A stretch of DNA of 64,000 nt from Methylocystis bryophila (GCF_027925445.1 NZ_AP027149.1:2864501-2928500), one strand, 5' to 3'. Positions 34,284-43,790 are shown, numbered from the stretch's first letter. Numbers and translations: made by a program. Notes: a model not told the origin generated them from the letters alone.

Positions 34284-34293
34284 CCTTATAAGG
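34284..34293. promoter_or_regulatory. Short palindrome upstream of ccmF
   Basis: A perfect 10-bp palindrome CCTTATAAGG lies 61 bp before the ccmF start in the 147-bp gap after the ankyrin gene. The gap also has two GTCCTGCCAC direct repeats (about 34215 and 34238). These could be regulatory, but nothing ties them to a known protein. Confidence 0.25.
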
Positions 34294-34354
34294 CGTTCGT
34301 GTTCGACATAATCAGCGGACATAACCGAGCTTACGGAGAGGAAGAGAACAGCGC

Positions 34355-36337
34355 ATGACTGCGACCATCGGATACTTCGCGCTGCTGCTCGCGCTGGCGC
34401 TTTCTTTTGCGCAAATGACAGCGCCCTTCGTGTTTTTCAGGCGGCGGGACCCCGTCATTGCGGCATTCGCTGATCAAGCTGCGCTGGGCCAACTCGTCTT
34501 CGTTACGACGGCTTTCATGTGCTTGGCGTACGCGTTTGTAACTTCCGATTTTTCGCTTCAAGTTGTCGCTGCTAACTCTCACACAGCCAAGCCGCTTCTC
34601 TACAAGGTTTCGGGAGTCTGGGGGAATCACGAAGGCTCTATGCTGCTGTGGATTCTCATCCTCTCGATTTTTGGCGCGGCGGTAGCAATCTACGGCGACA
34701 ACGTTCCCGATCGTCTGCGCAGCCTCGTGCTCGCCGTGCATGGCGCGATTGGCTTCGGGTTTCTCGTGTTCGTGGTTGCGACGTCCAATCCGTTCGTCAC
34801 GCTCTCCAACCCGCCCGCGGACGGCGCGGGTCTTAACCCAATCCTGCAGGACCCCGGTCTCGCGATCCATCCACCATTTCTCTATCTGGGCTATGTCGGA
34901 TTCTCGATGGCCTTCTCTTTCTCGATCGCCGCTCTGATCGAGGGTAAAGTCGATGCGTGTTGGGCGCGTTGGGTTCGGCCGTGGGTTTTGGCGGCATGGT
35001 GCTTTCTCACCATTGGCATCACGCTTGGCAGCGCCTGGGCGTATTACACGCTCGGCTGGGGAGGGTGGTGGTTCTGGGATCCGGTCGAGAACGCTTCACT
35101 GATGCCGTGGCTCGCTGGCACTGCGCTGTTGCACTCGGCTCTCGTCGTCGAGCGCCGCAATGCGCTCACGAGTTGGACAATCCTGCTTGGAATATTAACC
35201 TTCTCCCTGAGCTTGATTGGCACCTTTCTCGTGCGCTCCGGCGTGCTGACGAGCGTCCACGCTTTCGCGCAGGACCCTTCGCGCGGCGTGTTCATCCTGG
35301 CTCTGATTGCGATAACCACCGGCGGCGCGCTGGCGCTCTATTCCTTCCGGGCGCCTAGCCTGAAGACCGGAACGCCCTTTTCAACCGTTAGCCGAGAAAG
35401 CGGCCTGACGCTCAACAACGCCTTGCTGACGGTGGCGGCGTTCACAGTCTTTCTCGGGACCTTCTATCCGCTCATCATCGATATGATCGGTGGCGACAAG
35501 ATCTCGGTCGGGCCTCCCTATTACAGCCGCACCTTCGTGCCGCTGATGACGCCGCTGCTTATCGTCATGGCGCTCGGCCCGACGCTCAAATGGAAGCGCG
35601 ACGATTTGCGCGCGGCGGTCGCCAAGCTCAAATACGCGCAGGCTGCTGCTGTTGTGGCGTTTGCGGCGGTGATCGTCATCGCGGGCGTTAGCTGCGCGCT
35701 CGCTGGCGTGTTCATGGCCATCGCCGCTTGGCTGATCGTCGGCTCGCTGCTCCTGCTGGTGCAGCGCATGCGCATCGGATCTGCGTCGCTAGAGACGTCG
35801 CTGCGACTGTTGAGAACGACGCCTCGATCCTTCTACGGCCTTGTCATCGCCCATGCCGGCATGGGCTTGCTCGTTGTCGGGATCACGGGCATGTCGGTCT
35901 GGGCGACGGAGAAGATAGAAGTCTTGCGGCCGGGGCAATCCCTGTCGCTTTCGGGCTACGAGTTGAAGCTCCGATCCGTCAAAAATGTTGCTGGCCCGAA
36001 TTACGAGGCTGAACGCGCCACATTTGATGTGACGACCCGCGGCAGTTATGTCACGCGCCTGATCTCGGAGCGCCGGTACTTTCCCGTCCGTCAACAGCTC
36101 ACGACCTCGGCGGGCATAAGAACGAATATCGTATCCAATCTTTACGTCGCGCTTGGAGACGGGGATAGCGCAAGCGGCTGGACCGTGCGCTTTTACTACC
36201 ATCCCTGCGCCCCGCTTATCTGGATCGGGCCGCTGTTTATGGCGTTCGGCGGCTTCGTCTCTCTGTCCGACCGGCGTCTGCGCGTGGGCGCGCCGCAGCT
36301 GGCGCCGGCGCGCGCCGCGCTCCCCGCGGTCGCCTAA
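34355..36337 (+). CDS. ccmF: Cytochrome c haem lyase subunit CcmF
   Basis: CcmF is the large inner-membrane subunit that transfers haem from CcmE to apocytochrome c. The product has 660 aa, the family length, with about 15 hydrophobic segments. The WWD haem-handling motif is at about 236-253 (GGWWFWDPVENASLMPWL), preceded by the conserved IHPPFLYLGYVG segment (His about 172) and followed by FSLSLIGTFLVRSGVLTSVH. It heads a compact ccmF-ccmG-ccmH-ccmI operon. The usual ccmE partner is missing from this operon and from the window. With ccmC-D-G at 4340-5828 it frames the multihaem cluster, so it may be a lyase set dedicated to the multihaem cytochromes. Confidence 0.95.
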   Translation: MTATIGYFALLLALALSFAQMTAPFVFFRRRDPVIAAFADQAALGQLVFVTTAFMCLAYAFVTSDFSLQVVAANSHTAKPLLYKVSGVWGNHEGSMLLWILILSIFGAAVAIYGDNVPDRLRSLVLAVHGAIGFGFLVFVVATSNPFVTLSNPPADGAGLNPILQDPGLAIHPPFLYLGYVGFSMAFSFSIAALIEGKVDACWARWVRPWVLAAWCFLTIGITLGSAWAYYTLGWGGWWFWDPVENASLMPWLAGTALLHSALVVERRNALTSWTILLGILTFSLSLIGTFLVRSGVLTSVHAFAQDPSRGVFILALIAITTGGALALYSFRAPSLKTGTPFSTVSRESGLTLNNALLTVAAFTVFLGTFYPLIIDMIGGDKISVGPPYYSRTFVPLMTPLLIVMALGPTLKWKRDDLRAAVAKLKYAQAAAVVAFAAVIVIAGVSCALAGVFMAIAAWLIVGSLLLLVQRMRIGSASLETSLRLLRTTPRSFYGLVIAHAGMGLLVVGITGMSVWATEKIEVLRPGQSLSLSGYELKLRSVKNVAGPNYEAERATFDVTTRGSYVTRLISERRYFPVRQQLTTSAGIRTNIVSNLYVALGDGDSASGWTVRFYYHPCAPLIWIGPLFMAFGGFVSLSDRRLRVGAPQLAPARAALPAVA

Positions 36338-36342
36338 TCCTG

Positions 36343-36864
36343 ATGTCGCGCTTCCTGCCCTTGGCGTTGTTTGTGGCGCTTTTGGTCGTGCTCAGTTTCG
36401 CGCTGACCAATAATCCCGGAAAAATGCCATCGATGCTAATCGACAAAGCGCTTCCCGGTTTCACGCTTACCGCCGTCGACGGCGAGCGCGAGCTTACGAG
36501 CGGCGAAATCGCAGGCCAGGTCGCGCTCGTCAATGTTTTCGCCTCCTGGTGTCCGGTCTGCCGTCAAGAGCATTCGGTTCTGGACGAACTCGCCGAAAAA
36601 GGCGTCAGAATCTACGGCATCGATTGGAAGGACACGAGGCAGGCCGCGCAACGCTGGTTAGGGTCGCGACATAGTCCTTATGTTCAAACCGGATTTGATG
36701 AGAGCGGCCGCGTTGGTCTCGATCTCGGCGTCACCGGTGTGCCCGAGACCTTTCTGGTCGATCGCAGTGGCCGGGTGCGATACCGTCACGCTGGAGCGAT
36801 GACAGAAGAGGCTTGGCGAGAGGTTTTTGAGCCCTTGATCCGATCCTTCCGGAGTGAGCCATGA
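36343..36864 (+). CDS. ccmG: Thiol:disulfide interchange protein CcmG/DsbE (second copy)
   Basis: A 173-aa membrane-anchored thioredoxin (anchor about 5-21) with active site FASWCPVCRQEH (Cys about 70 and 73) and the CcmG cis-proline loop GVTGVPETFLV. It reduces apocytochrome or CcmH thiols before haem ligation. It starts 5 bp after ccmF and overlaps ccmH by 4 bp. Compared with the copy at 5226 the dipeptide between the cysteines is Pro-Val rather than Ala-Pro, a change that may tune redox potential. Confidence 0.93.
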   Translation: MSRFLPLALFVALLVVLSFALTNNPGKMPSMLIDKALPGFTLTAVDGERELTSGEIAGQVALVNVFASWCPVCRQEHSVLDELAEKGVRIYGIDWKDTRQAAQRWLGSRHSPYVQTGFDESGRVGLDLGVTGVPETFLVDRSGRVRYRHAGAMTEEAWREVFEPLIRSFRSEP

Positions 36865-37355
36865 ATTCAAATTCGCTGCTGAAAGTGCGTGTCGCCGCAG
36901 TGGCGGCTTCGCTGGTGATCTTCGCGCCAGGGTCGCGCGCCGTGACGCCCGATGAAATGCTGAAGGATCCACGTCTTGAAGAGCGCGCGCGGGATTTGAG
37001 CCAAGGGCTACGATGCGTCGTTTGCCAGAACCAGAGCATCGACGATTCCAATGCGCCGCTCGCGCATGATCTTCGTGTGTTGTTGCGGGAGCGTCTCGTT
37101 GCTGGCGACAGTGACAAGGCCGCTGTCGACTACATCGTCGCGCGCTACGGAAATTTCGTTTTGCTGAAGCCGCCGATGCAACCCAACACGGTTGCGTTAT
37201 GGTGCGCGCCGGCGCTCGTCGGGCTTCTCGCGCTATTCGGGTTCTCTCGCTACTTGGGCCGAAGCCGCGCGGCGCCCTCCGGGCCGTCGCCGACCTTGAC
37301 GGTTGACGAAGAGACACGCGCCGACGCGCTTCTTGAAGGGAAACAAATCCAATGA
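36861..37355 (+). CDS. ccmH: Cytochrome c maturation protein CcmH
   Basis: CcmH is the membrane-tethered thiol-oxidoreductase of the haem lyase complex. The 164-aa product has a signal sequence (about 1-27), the family motif LRCVVCQNQSIDDSNA (Cys 52 and 55), a three-helix periplasmic domain and a C-terminal membrane helix (about 111-128). It overlaps ccmG and ccmI by 4 bp on each side, so the operon is translationally coupled. It is of ordinary length for the short CcmH (CcmL-type) form, with the TPR part encoded separately as ccmI. Confidence 0.95.
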   Translation: MNSNSLLKVRVAAVAASLVIFAPGSRAVTPDEMLKDPRLEERARDLSQGLRCVVCQNQSIDDSNAPLAHDLRVLLRERLVAGDSDKAAVDYIVARYGNFVLLKPPMQPNTVALWCAPALVGLLALFGFSRYLGRSRAAPSGPSPTLTVDEETRADALLEGKQIQ

Positions 37356-38608
37356 TTCTGTGGATCGTCTTGACTGCGATGTCGTCCGTCGCCGCGATGC
37401 TTGTGGCGATCCCGTTCATTCGACGCGTGGAGCGAGAGCGCGCGGAACAAGTGTTCGAGTTTGCTGTCTATCGCGACCAGCTCAAGGAGGTGGACGGTGA
37501 GGTAGCTCAAGGCCTGATTGACGCGCCGCAAGCGGACGCGGCCAAGCAGGAGATTAAGCGGCGCGTGCTGGCTTCCGCGCGCGACGTGGATGCGATGGCG
37601 CCTGGGCTTTCCAGCGGCGAGCGGACCTTCGCAGCTATTGGCGTTGCTGCGGTCGTCGTCCTTGGCTCGATCGGTCTCTTTGCGCTCACGGCGAAAATGG
37701 AGCCATCGGCGGAGGCGCAGGCCGTTGCCGAGGAGCCGACGGACGCAGTGGAGTCCAGCAAGACGGCGAGCGCCGCGGCGGGAGCGATGGGGACCTCGCC
37801 GTCGGTGGCGCCGCTCAATCGTCCTTCAGCGGGCGCGACCGCAGCGCGAGCCGAAGCGCCGGTCCGCGAAGCTGCGAAAGAAAAGTCGCTGCCTCCTGTG
37901 GACGAGATGATCCAGCGGATCGTCAAACGTCTCGAGGCTAATCCGAAGGACGTCGGTGGTTGGCGCATGCTCGGCTGGTCCTATGCGGGGGTCGAGCGTT
38001 TCTCTGAGGCCGCGGAAGCCTATGCGAAGGCGATCGCACTGACGCCCAACGTCGCCAGTCTGCATAGCGCGCGGGCCGATGCGCTGATCCAAGCCGCAAA
38101 GGGAAATGTCACGCCCGAAGCGAAATCCCTTATTTCGGAAGCGCTCAACATCGATCCCAAGGATGTGCGGGGCCGCTACCTGAGTGGCTTGATCAAGGAG
38201 CAGGAGGGCGACAAGACCGCCGCGGTTGCTGAGTGGTCGCAGCTTGTCGCGGAGGGCGATCCAAATGACCCCTTCATTCAGGAGCTCAAACGGAAAGTTC
38301 CTGGCGCCGAGACTCAATCGCCTCCAGAAAGAGGGCCAACGGCTCAGGATGTGAAAAACGCGGAAGCGATGACCCCTGCCGGGCGCGATGAAATGATAAA
38401 GACCATGGTGAATGCGCTGGCGACACGCCTGGAAAAGTCGCCGCATGACTCTGAAGGCTGGATCAAGCTCCTAAAGTCTCGCGTTGTGCTCAAAGAGAAC
38501 GAGGAGGCTAAGCACGCCTTGGAGCGGGCATTGGCGGAGTTCGGCAGCGAGTCGCCTGATCGTGATCGTATCGTCGCGACGGCGCGGGAACTCGGTCTGA
38601 AGGAATGA
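37352..38608 (+). CDS. ccmI: Cytochrome c maturation protein CcmI
   Basis: CcmI is an apocytochrome-binding chaperone of the lyase complex. The 418-aa product has two membrane helices (about 2-20 and 88-108) bracketing a cytoplasmic leucine-rich loop (FEFAVYRDQLKEVDGEVAQG), the standard CcmI start. A Pro/Ala-rich linker is followed by a periplasmic TPR domain (about 195-418, for example GGWRMLGWSYAGVERFSEAA). TPR domains of this family hold the C-terminal end of apocytochromes. It is last in the operon, and no clear terminator follows. Confidence 0.93.
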   Translation: MILWIVLTAMSSVAAMLVAIPFIRRVERERAEQVFEFAVYRDQLKEVDGEVAQGLIDAPQADAAKQEIKRRVLASARDVDAMAPGLSSGERTFAAIGVAAVVVLGSIGLFALTAKMEPSAEAQAVAEEPTDAVESSKTASAAAGAMGTSPSVAPLNRPSAGATAARAEAPVREAAKEKSLPPVDEMIQRIVKRLEANPKDVGGWRMLGWSYAGVERFSEAAEAYAKAIALTPNVASLHSARADALIQAAKGNVTPEAKSLISEALNIDPKDVRGRYLSGLIKEQEGDKTAAVAEWSQLVAEGDPNDPFIQELKRKVPGAETQSPPERGPTAQDVKNAEAMTPAGRDEMIKTMVNALATRLEKSPHDSEGWIKLLKSRVVLKENEEAKHALERALAEFGSESPDRDRIVATARELGLKE

Positions 38609-38701
38609 TTCTGCTGACGGGATAACGTCCACTTCAATCCGCTCCTACCGCTCACCCTAACGATAAGGCCTCTCACGACTCGACGTGAGAAGGAGTGATC
38701 C

Positions 38702-39046
38702 ATGCGCAACCTCGGACTCATATTTTTGGTTTGGTCATCCACGGCCGCAGCGGGGCAAACCTTATCAGAGGATTTGCGATCTCAGTTCTATAACAAATGC
38801 TTGCGTGACGCCTTCGCATACAATCAAATCGACAAGCACGGCGGCGGCTCTTCGTATAGCTGCTACGGTGAGACAGCAAAAGCTTGGTTTGATTCGCTGT
38901 CTGGTGACAAAACGGTGCATGACAAGAACGGAACATTCGTCGCGCGATATTATGGAGAAACGGGTTACTGTGCTCACCAGACCGAAGACACGTCCGGTAA
39001 GCCGGCCTCTGCCTATGTATGCGAGATAGTGACGGACACTCCCTGA
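38702..39046 (+). CDS. Small exported hypothetical protein (114 aa)
   Basis: The gene has a strong ribosome site (GAGAAGGAG, 6 bases before ATG 38702) and a short signal peptide (MRNLGLIFLVWSSTAAAGQT). The mature part has four cysteines (about 33, 54, 89, 106) that could form two disulfides, with Gly-, Tyr- and Ser-rich loops. No haem motif and no recognised family. It lies after the ccm operon, on the same strand but with a 93-bp gap, so its link to that system is uncertain. Confidence 0.7.
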   Translation: MRNLGLIFLVWSSTAAAGQTLSEDLRSQFYNKCLRDAFAYNQIDKHGGGSSYSCYGETAKAWFDSLSGDKTVHDKNGTFVARYYGETGYCAHQTEDTSGKPASAYVCEIVTDTP

Positions 39047-39437
39047 ACTTTTTGGGAATAGTCACGGGACGGATCTCGAGCGCTCGATGACTGTCCGGCT
39101 AAACCCAAGGCTCGAAACGGGTAGGGATGCCGGCGCCGGATCTGCCGTTCTCAAGAAGACGCTTCTCGACGAATCTAGCGCCCTAGCTTGGTGGTATCGT
39201 AGTTGGTATGTGCTCGGAGCCCGGAGGGAAGGCTCAATAATTTCGATGTGGATTCAATCCGGTTGATCATCGAGTGGGAGTAGGGGGGCGAATTTTCGGA
39301 TACTGCGGGATACCGCAGCGTAGCACGATACAAAAAATTTCCGTTGTCCTGTCGATTTTCTCCTGGCTCATCCATCGAGAGGGTGACGGCATGATCAGGC
39401 GGCGATGGCGCCGCCGACCGTCGAAGGAGTCAGAGGG
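39047..39437. other. Intergenic region with a hairpin
   Basis: No gene is seen in these 390 bases. A perfect short stem CTGCGG-GATA-CCGCAG lies at 39303-39318. A purine-rich GGAGTAGGGGGGCG run precedes it. A promoter for the YciI/ECF pair should be here but cannot be picked out. Confidence 0.4.
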
Positions 39438-39803
39438 ATGCGCTACCTGTTTATCGTCAAGTCGAACCAGCTTGCCGAGCCAACGCCGGCGCTGATGGAA
39501 GCCATGCACAAATTGGCGCAGCGGGAGATCCAGGCGGGCCGGATGCTCGACGATGGCGGGCTTTTCCCCCAAGCCACGGGCGCACAGGTAACGGTCGGCA
39601 AGGGAGAGCTGAAAGTGATCGACGGCCCCTTCATCGAGGCCAAGGAGGTGATTGGCGGGTTCGCGATTTTCGATCTGCCGGGGCCGGATGAAGCTCTCGC
39701 CGCCGCGCGGGAGTTCATGCAACTTCACAAGGACCATATGCCCGGCTGGGAAGGTATTTGCGAAATCCGCGGCATTGCTGGCTCGATGACCAAGGGCGCC
39801 TGA
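39438..39803 (+). CDS. YciI-like (DGPF domain) protein
   Basis: A 121-aa dimeric alpha/beta-barrel protein of the YCII/DGPF family. It starts MRYLFIVKS and carries the family signature VIDGPFIEAKEVIGGFAIFDL (about 73-93; IDGPF at 74-78). GAGGG lies just before ATG 39438. Such genes are commonly paired with an ECF sigma factor, as here (the next gene starts 2 bp after). The biochemical role of the family is unclear; no catalytic claim is made. Confidence 0.85.
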   Translation: MRYLFIVKSNQLAEPTPALMEAMHKLAQREIQAGRMLDDGGLFPQATGAQVTVGKGELKVIDGPFIEAKEVIGGFAIFDLPGPDEALAAAREFMQLHKDHMPGWEGICEIRGIAGSMTKGA

Positions 39804-39805
39804 CA

Positions 39806-41077
39806 TTGGCGGCTGGCGGGACGCAGAGCGATATCCATCGTACGATCTTGGCCACATGGCGGATCGAACAACCCAGGCTGATCGCCAGCCTGAGCAGGAT
39901 GCTGCGCGACTTGCCGCTGGCCGAGGAACTGACGCAGGACACTCTCGTCGCGGCGCTGGAGCGGTGGCCGGAGGCCGGCGTTCCGGATCGTCCGGGAGCT
40001 TGGCTGATGGCCACTGCGAAGCGCCGCGCCCAGGAGCATTTACGCCGCACGCCGATGCTGACCCGTAGACATGCGATGATCGCGGTGTCGCTGGAGGCCG
40101 AGCAGAACGCCATGCCCGATATCGACTTCGCCTTGGACGACGACATCGGTGACGAGATGCTGCGGCTGATCTTCACCGCCTGCCATCCGCTGTTGCCAAG
40201 TCCGTCGCGCGCCCTTCTGGCGTTGCGCATGATCTGCGGCCTCACCACCGGTGAAATCGCCCGCGCCTTTCTGCTAACGGAGGCGGCGGTCGCGCAGCGT
40301 ATCGTCAGGGCCAAGCGGCTGCTGTCGGAGTCGGGTCTCGCCTATGAAACGCCGTGTGCGGATGAGCGGGCCAAACGGCTGCCCGCCGTAATGGAAGTCA
40401 TCTACCTGATCTTCAACGAGGGTTACACGGCTGCGCGGGGTGACCACTGGCTGCGGCCGGAACTCTGCGACGAAGCGCGCCGCCTCGGTCGCATCCTTGT
40501 TTCCCTGACGCCTGAAGAACCCGAAGTCCATGGCCTGGTCGCCCTTATGGAACTGAACGCGTCGCGCAATGGCGCGCGCACCAGCCCCGAAGGCGACCCC
40601 ATCCTTCTCATGGAGCAGGATCGCCGTCGCTGGGATCTCGTGCAGATACGACGGGGCCTGAATGCCCTTGCCCAAGCGCAAGCGCTAGGCGGTGGCTTCG
40701 GCTTCTATGGTCTGCAGGCCGCCATCGCCGCCTGCCACGCGCGTGCGGGCGCTCCGGAAGACACGGATTGGGCAAGCATCGCCGAGATTTACGCGCAATT
40801 GTCTGCGCTGACTCATTCACCCGTTGTCGAGCTCAATCGCGCAGTCGCGGTGGCGATGGTCGCCGGGCCGGCCGCGGGCCTCGAGATCGTGGATCGTCTC
40901 ACCGAGGCCCCGGAGCTGAGAAATTATCATCTGGCGCCAAGCGTGCGCGGCGACCTTCTGGAACGTCTCGGTCGCATGGAAGAAGCCCATCGGGCATTTG
41001 TCTTCGCCGCGACCCTCGCCACCAATGACCGCGAGCGAGGTCTGCTGGAGACCCGGGCCAGGCGCTGCGCGCGCTGA
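39806..41077 (+). CDS. ECF sigma factor with C-terminal DUF6596-type domain
   Basis: A sigma-70-like regulator of about 423 aa. Region 2 is at about 15-85 (AEELTQDTLVAALERWP and the -10-binding PGAWLMATAKRRAQEHLRR). Region 4 is at about 115-175 (LALRMICGLTTGEIARAFLLTEAAVAQRIVRAKRLL). A long C-terminal extension contains the conserved YLIFNEGYTA and HGLVALMELNASR motifs typical of YciI-linked ECF proteins. The likely start is TTG 39806, just after the YciI stop. No anti-sigma gene is adjacent, so the C-terminal extension may provide control. Confidence 0.85.
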   Translation: MAAGGTQSDIHRTILATWRIEQPRLIASLSRMLRDLPLAEELTQDTLVAALERWPEAGVPDRPGAWLMATAKRRAQEHLRRTPMLTRRHAMIAVSLEAEQNAMPDIDFALDDDIGDEMLRLIFTACHPLLPSPSRALLALRMICGLTTGEIARAFLLTEAAVAQRIVRAKRLLSESGLAYETPCADERAKRLPAVMEVIYLIFNEGYTAARGDHWLRPELCDEARRLGRILVSLTPEEPEVHGLVALMELNASRNGARTSPEGDPILLMEQDRRRWDLVQIRRGLNALAQAQALGGGFGFYGLQAAIAACHARAGAPEDTDWASIAEIYAQLSALTHSPVVELNRAVAVAMVAGPAAGLEIVDRLTEAPELRNYHLAPSVRGDLLERLGRMEEAHRAFVFAATLATNDRERGLLETRARRCAR

Positions 41078-41152
41078 TGTCTTTGACGAACGCTTGGCTG
41101 CTCGATCTTGCCAAGGCTGACGGTGCTTTTGGCCGTGATTTGGGTTCGGGCG

Positions 41153-43306
41153 TCAGCCTTGGGCTTTGAGGCGGAGCGCGATTTCGATTGCGGTCCAATA
41201 GATCGTCTCCAATAGCTTTTCGTCATAAGGGAGCCAAGGCCTTGCGGCTCGATCTGGATCTTTCGGCAGCTCGACCGCGATGGGGTCTCCGTCGCGCGTG
41301 ACCCGTCCCGTCGAAAGGTGAATGGCGTAGGCGCCCACGCAGAGGTGTCGGGCCTCAAATCGAACACCGTCGAGCCCGCGGAGCATGCGCTGGAGAGCTT
41401 CCTTGCGCATCTGCGCCATCGCTCCGAGCGGCGTCTCGGCCAAGCGCCGTAGACGTGCGTCTGAGCCTCTGTCGGCTTCGGCTTCCGTCACGGCGAATCC
41501 GCTTGCGCTGACCAGGAGATCGACAGCACGCAAGATCTCGGACAGGGTGGCGGAAGGAACGGCGCTCAAACGGCTCGGCTTGTTTTCGCCTAACGCTCTA
41601 ACAGAGATGGTTTGCGTGGTCGTCTCCCCGCCGCAGCCAGGATAGACGGGGTCGGCGAGATTCAAGGTCGCGGTCCATGCGCCGAAGGACCGGGTCAGAC
41701 AACTATCGCCGACAAGCCAGCGCTCCCGCCGCGCGAGACCCAGAAAGGGCGTGACCGCAACCACATGCCCGGCGAACATCGCCGTCCTCGTATCCGAAAG
41801 CTCCTCGCGCGGCGCGACATAGTGCTCGCGAAAGACCTGCTTGAAGGGCTGCTTGATCTTCAAGGCGGCGAGGCGATCGCGCCATGTGTCGCGTTCCGCC
41901 GCACTCGCGTGGCGCGGATGCCAAAGGGTGACACGGCATCTCGTCGTCGGAGAGACGGTCGCGCCGGCCACGTCCCAAAGCGCCGAGCGGCCGTCTTCGC
42001 GCTTGCATAGCGCCGCAACGCTGCTCCCGTCAGGGTCCAGGATCAGCCAAACCAATGACGCAGTCAGATCTCGCGCGTACGGATGCTCGGCAAGCCTGAC
42101 GCGCCAATCCTCATAGTCGAGCTCCACGCCGAGCGCCAAGCCGGCTTCCATGCTTCGCGCGAGCGTGGTCAGCTGCGATTTCGATATGGGTTGATCCAGC
42201 GGCAGGCGCAGCGCGATCTCCGGTCTTCCGGCGAGGCCGCGTTCGGCGCCGTGCAGATTGCGCCGCAGACGCTTGACGACGCCGGCATGGCGGGTTGTGC
42301 GGATGACCTCCCGCAGCGTCGCCACCGTCTCCGGAGTCGGAAAAGCTTCAACCGCGTGTCCGAGCGCTATCGCCACGGATTGCGACGGCGCCGTCCTTGC
42401 GGCCGTCGGCGCAAGCGCCACCTTGTGAAACAGCTCATCCAACACGGGCGGCAGCCAGGCTTCGTCCCGGGCGAGCGCGACGCGGGCAAGCCGCGCGATC
42501 ACGGCAGACTCCGCGAGCGTGAAGGCTTTATCCGACGCATAGGGCAGCTCGAACGCGTGGATCTTGCGCAGGCGCTCTGCAGCCCGTTTCAAGCCGACCT
42601 CGGCAAAGACGGCGTAGGCAGAGCAATCCGACAGGCTTTGGCGATCGTCTGCCATCGCCTCGTCGGACGTCCCAAGATCCGGGTAGGCGATATCGGCGAG
42701 CAATATGTTTGCGGGCAGATCGAGGAGGGCTGCTGAGCGTAGCTCGTCGACGAGGAGCGGCGAATGGGCCAGGTCGGCCGCAAGCCGATCGAGAACGCGC
42801 GCTTCGCATGCCGGATCGACCAGTCGAGCCAGCGCGACCGCGAGATGCGGCATGACGTGATGGTCCCAGGCCGCGAGGAAGCGCTCTGCGGGCGCGCCAA
42901 GCTCGTAGGAGGACAGCTCGATGCAGCGCCTTAGGGCGAAGCACGCCTTTTGCCATGGATAGGTCGCGGCGCGATCGGCCGCTCGGTCCGGATCCCTTTC
43001 CGCCGTGCGCGCGAGGAGATCGAGATAATCCCCGCACGCCGATGCGCGAAACATCGGAGCCATCTTGTCGCCGAGCTGGAGGACGGCGCGCGCCGCATCC
43101 GCGGCGGGGCTGTCCACGGGACGATGATCTTGCCAACGTTCGGTCGCATGGGCGGCCGCCCAAAGGTCGCCCAGCGCCAAAGGATCAATCCAGCTCACGT
43201 CGACAGCTTCGCCATCGCAAGGCGAACGGCTCGACGCCGTGCCGGCCATTCTGTTGATGAGCTTGATCGTCTCCGGCCGAATATCCAAGATCGACTTGGA
43301 AACCAT
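41153..43306 (-). CDS. DUF4132-like protein
   Basis: A large cytosolic protein of 717 aa, mostly helical, with HEAT-like Ala/Leu-rich segments in the N-terminal 400 residues. The C-terminal part (about 400-717) contains the features I associate with DUF4132 (WRVRLAEHPYARDLTASLVW, then IKQPFKQVFREHYVAPREE and TRTAMFAGHVVAVTPFLGLA). No catalytic motif is known for this domain and no WGR domain was seen. It is transcribed alone, convergent with the ECF sigma gene. The start ATG 43306 is the first in frame. Confidence 0.65.
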   Translation of the reverse strand: MVSKSILDIRPETIKLINRMAGTASSRSPCDGEAVDVSWIDPLALGDLWAAAHATERWQDHRPVDSPAADAARAVLQLGDKMAPMFRASACGDYLDLLARTAERDPDRAADRAATYPWQKACFALRRCIELSSYELGAPAERFLAAWDHHVMPHLAVALARLVDPACEARVLDRLAADLAHSPLLVDELRSAALLDLPANILLADIAYPDLGTSDEAMADDRQSLSDCSAYAVFAEVGLKRAAERLRKIHAFELPYASDKAFTLAESAVIARLARVALARDEAWLPPVLDELFHKVALAPTAARTAPSQSVAIALGHAVEAFPTPETVATLREVIRTTRHAGVVKRLRRNLHGAERGLAGRPEIALRLPLDQPISKSQLTTLARSMEAGLALGVELDYEDWRVRLAEHPYARDLTASLVWLILDPDGSSVAALCKREDGRSALWDVAGATVSPTTRCRVTLWHPRHASAAERDTWRDRLAALKIKQPFKQVFREHYVAPREELSDTRTAMFAGHVVAVTPFLGLARRERWLVGDSCLTRSFGAWTATLNLADPVYPGCGGETTTQTISVRALGENKPSRLSAVPSATLSEILRAVDLLVSASGFAVTEAEADRGSDARLRRLAETPLGAMAQMRKEALQRMLRGLDGVRFEARHLCVGAYAIHLSTGRVTRDGDPIAVELPKDPDRAARPWLPYDEKLLETIYWTAIEIALRLKAQG

Positions 43307-43463
43307 AGCGCCCTCAAATCCTGCCGCCTCGCGTAGAATTGAATATAGCCGACCGGTCCTCTTCTCGCATCTTGAGACCGTCGGAAGACATTTGAGGCGT
43401 CGTCAAACGAGCTCCAGCTCATACCGGCCCAGAGCAGTCGGGGAATTGCGGAGGACGAAGGAG

Positions 43464-43790
43464 GTGAACACCGTCGCACAGCATTATGACACGCTGCTCG
43501 CCAGGCGCTACACCTGGATGTTCGGAATGCCATTCCAGGAAAAGGTGGATGAGCAGAGAAGAGCAAACGCGCGCCTTCCTACGGCGGGCCCTTCTTTGCG
43601 AAAGCGCCCGGAGACGTCAGCACGATTTTCCAGCTCAAGGCTGGCGACATCGATGATGCTATGCAGCGCGCCCTTTCGGCCGGGGCCGTGATCCGCGATG
43701 AAATCCAGACTGACATGACCGGCCGTCGCGTAGCCTCAATCTTCGATCCCTTCGGCCACATCTGGGCGCTGGTGCAGCGGAAGGCAAAGG
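43464..43790 (+). pseudogene. Chimaeric remnant: methyltransferase start joined to VOC/glyoxalase end
   Basis: After a good ribosome site (GAAGGAGG), GTG 43464 opens a frame reading NTVAQHYDTLLARRYTWMFG then MPFQEKVDEQRR, which looks like the start of a class I SAM methyltransferase. From about 43580 another frame reads GPFFAKAPGDVSTIFQLKAG then GRRVASIFDPFGHIWALVQR, the C-terminal half of a PhnB-like VOC protein. The two parts come from different genes and neither is complete. Sequence from 43800 to 43990 has no recognisable family. Confidence 0.65.

Noticed and set aside
41385..43336. Plus-strand open frames opposite the DUF4132 gene
   Set aside because: They are mirror images of a GC-rich coding strand with no ribosome sites or recognisable domains.
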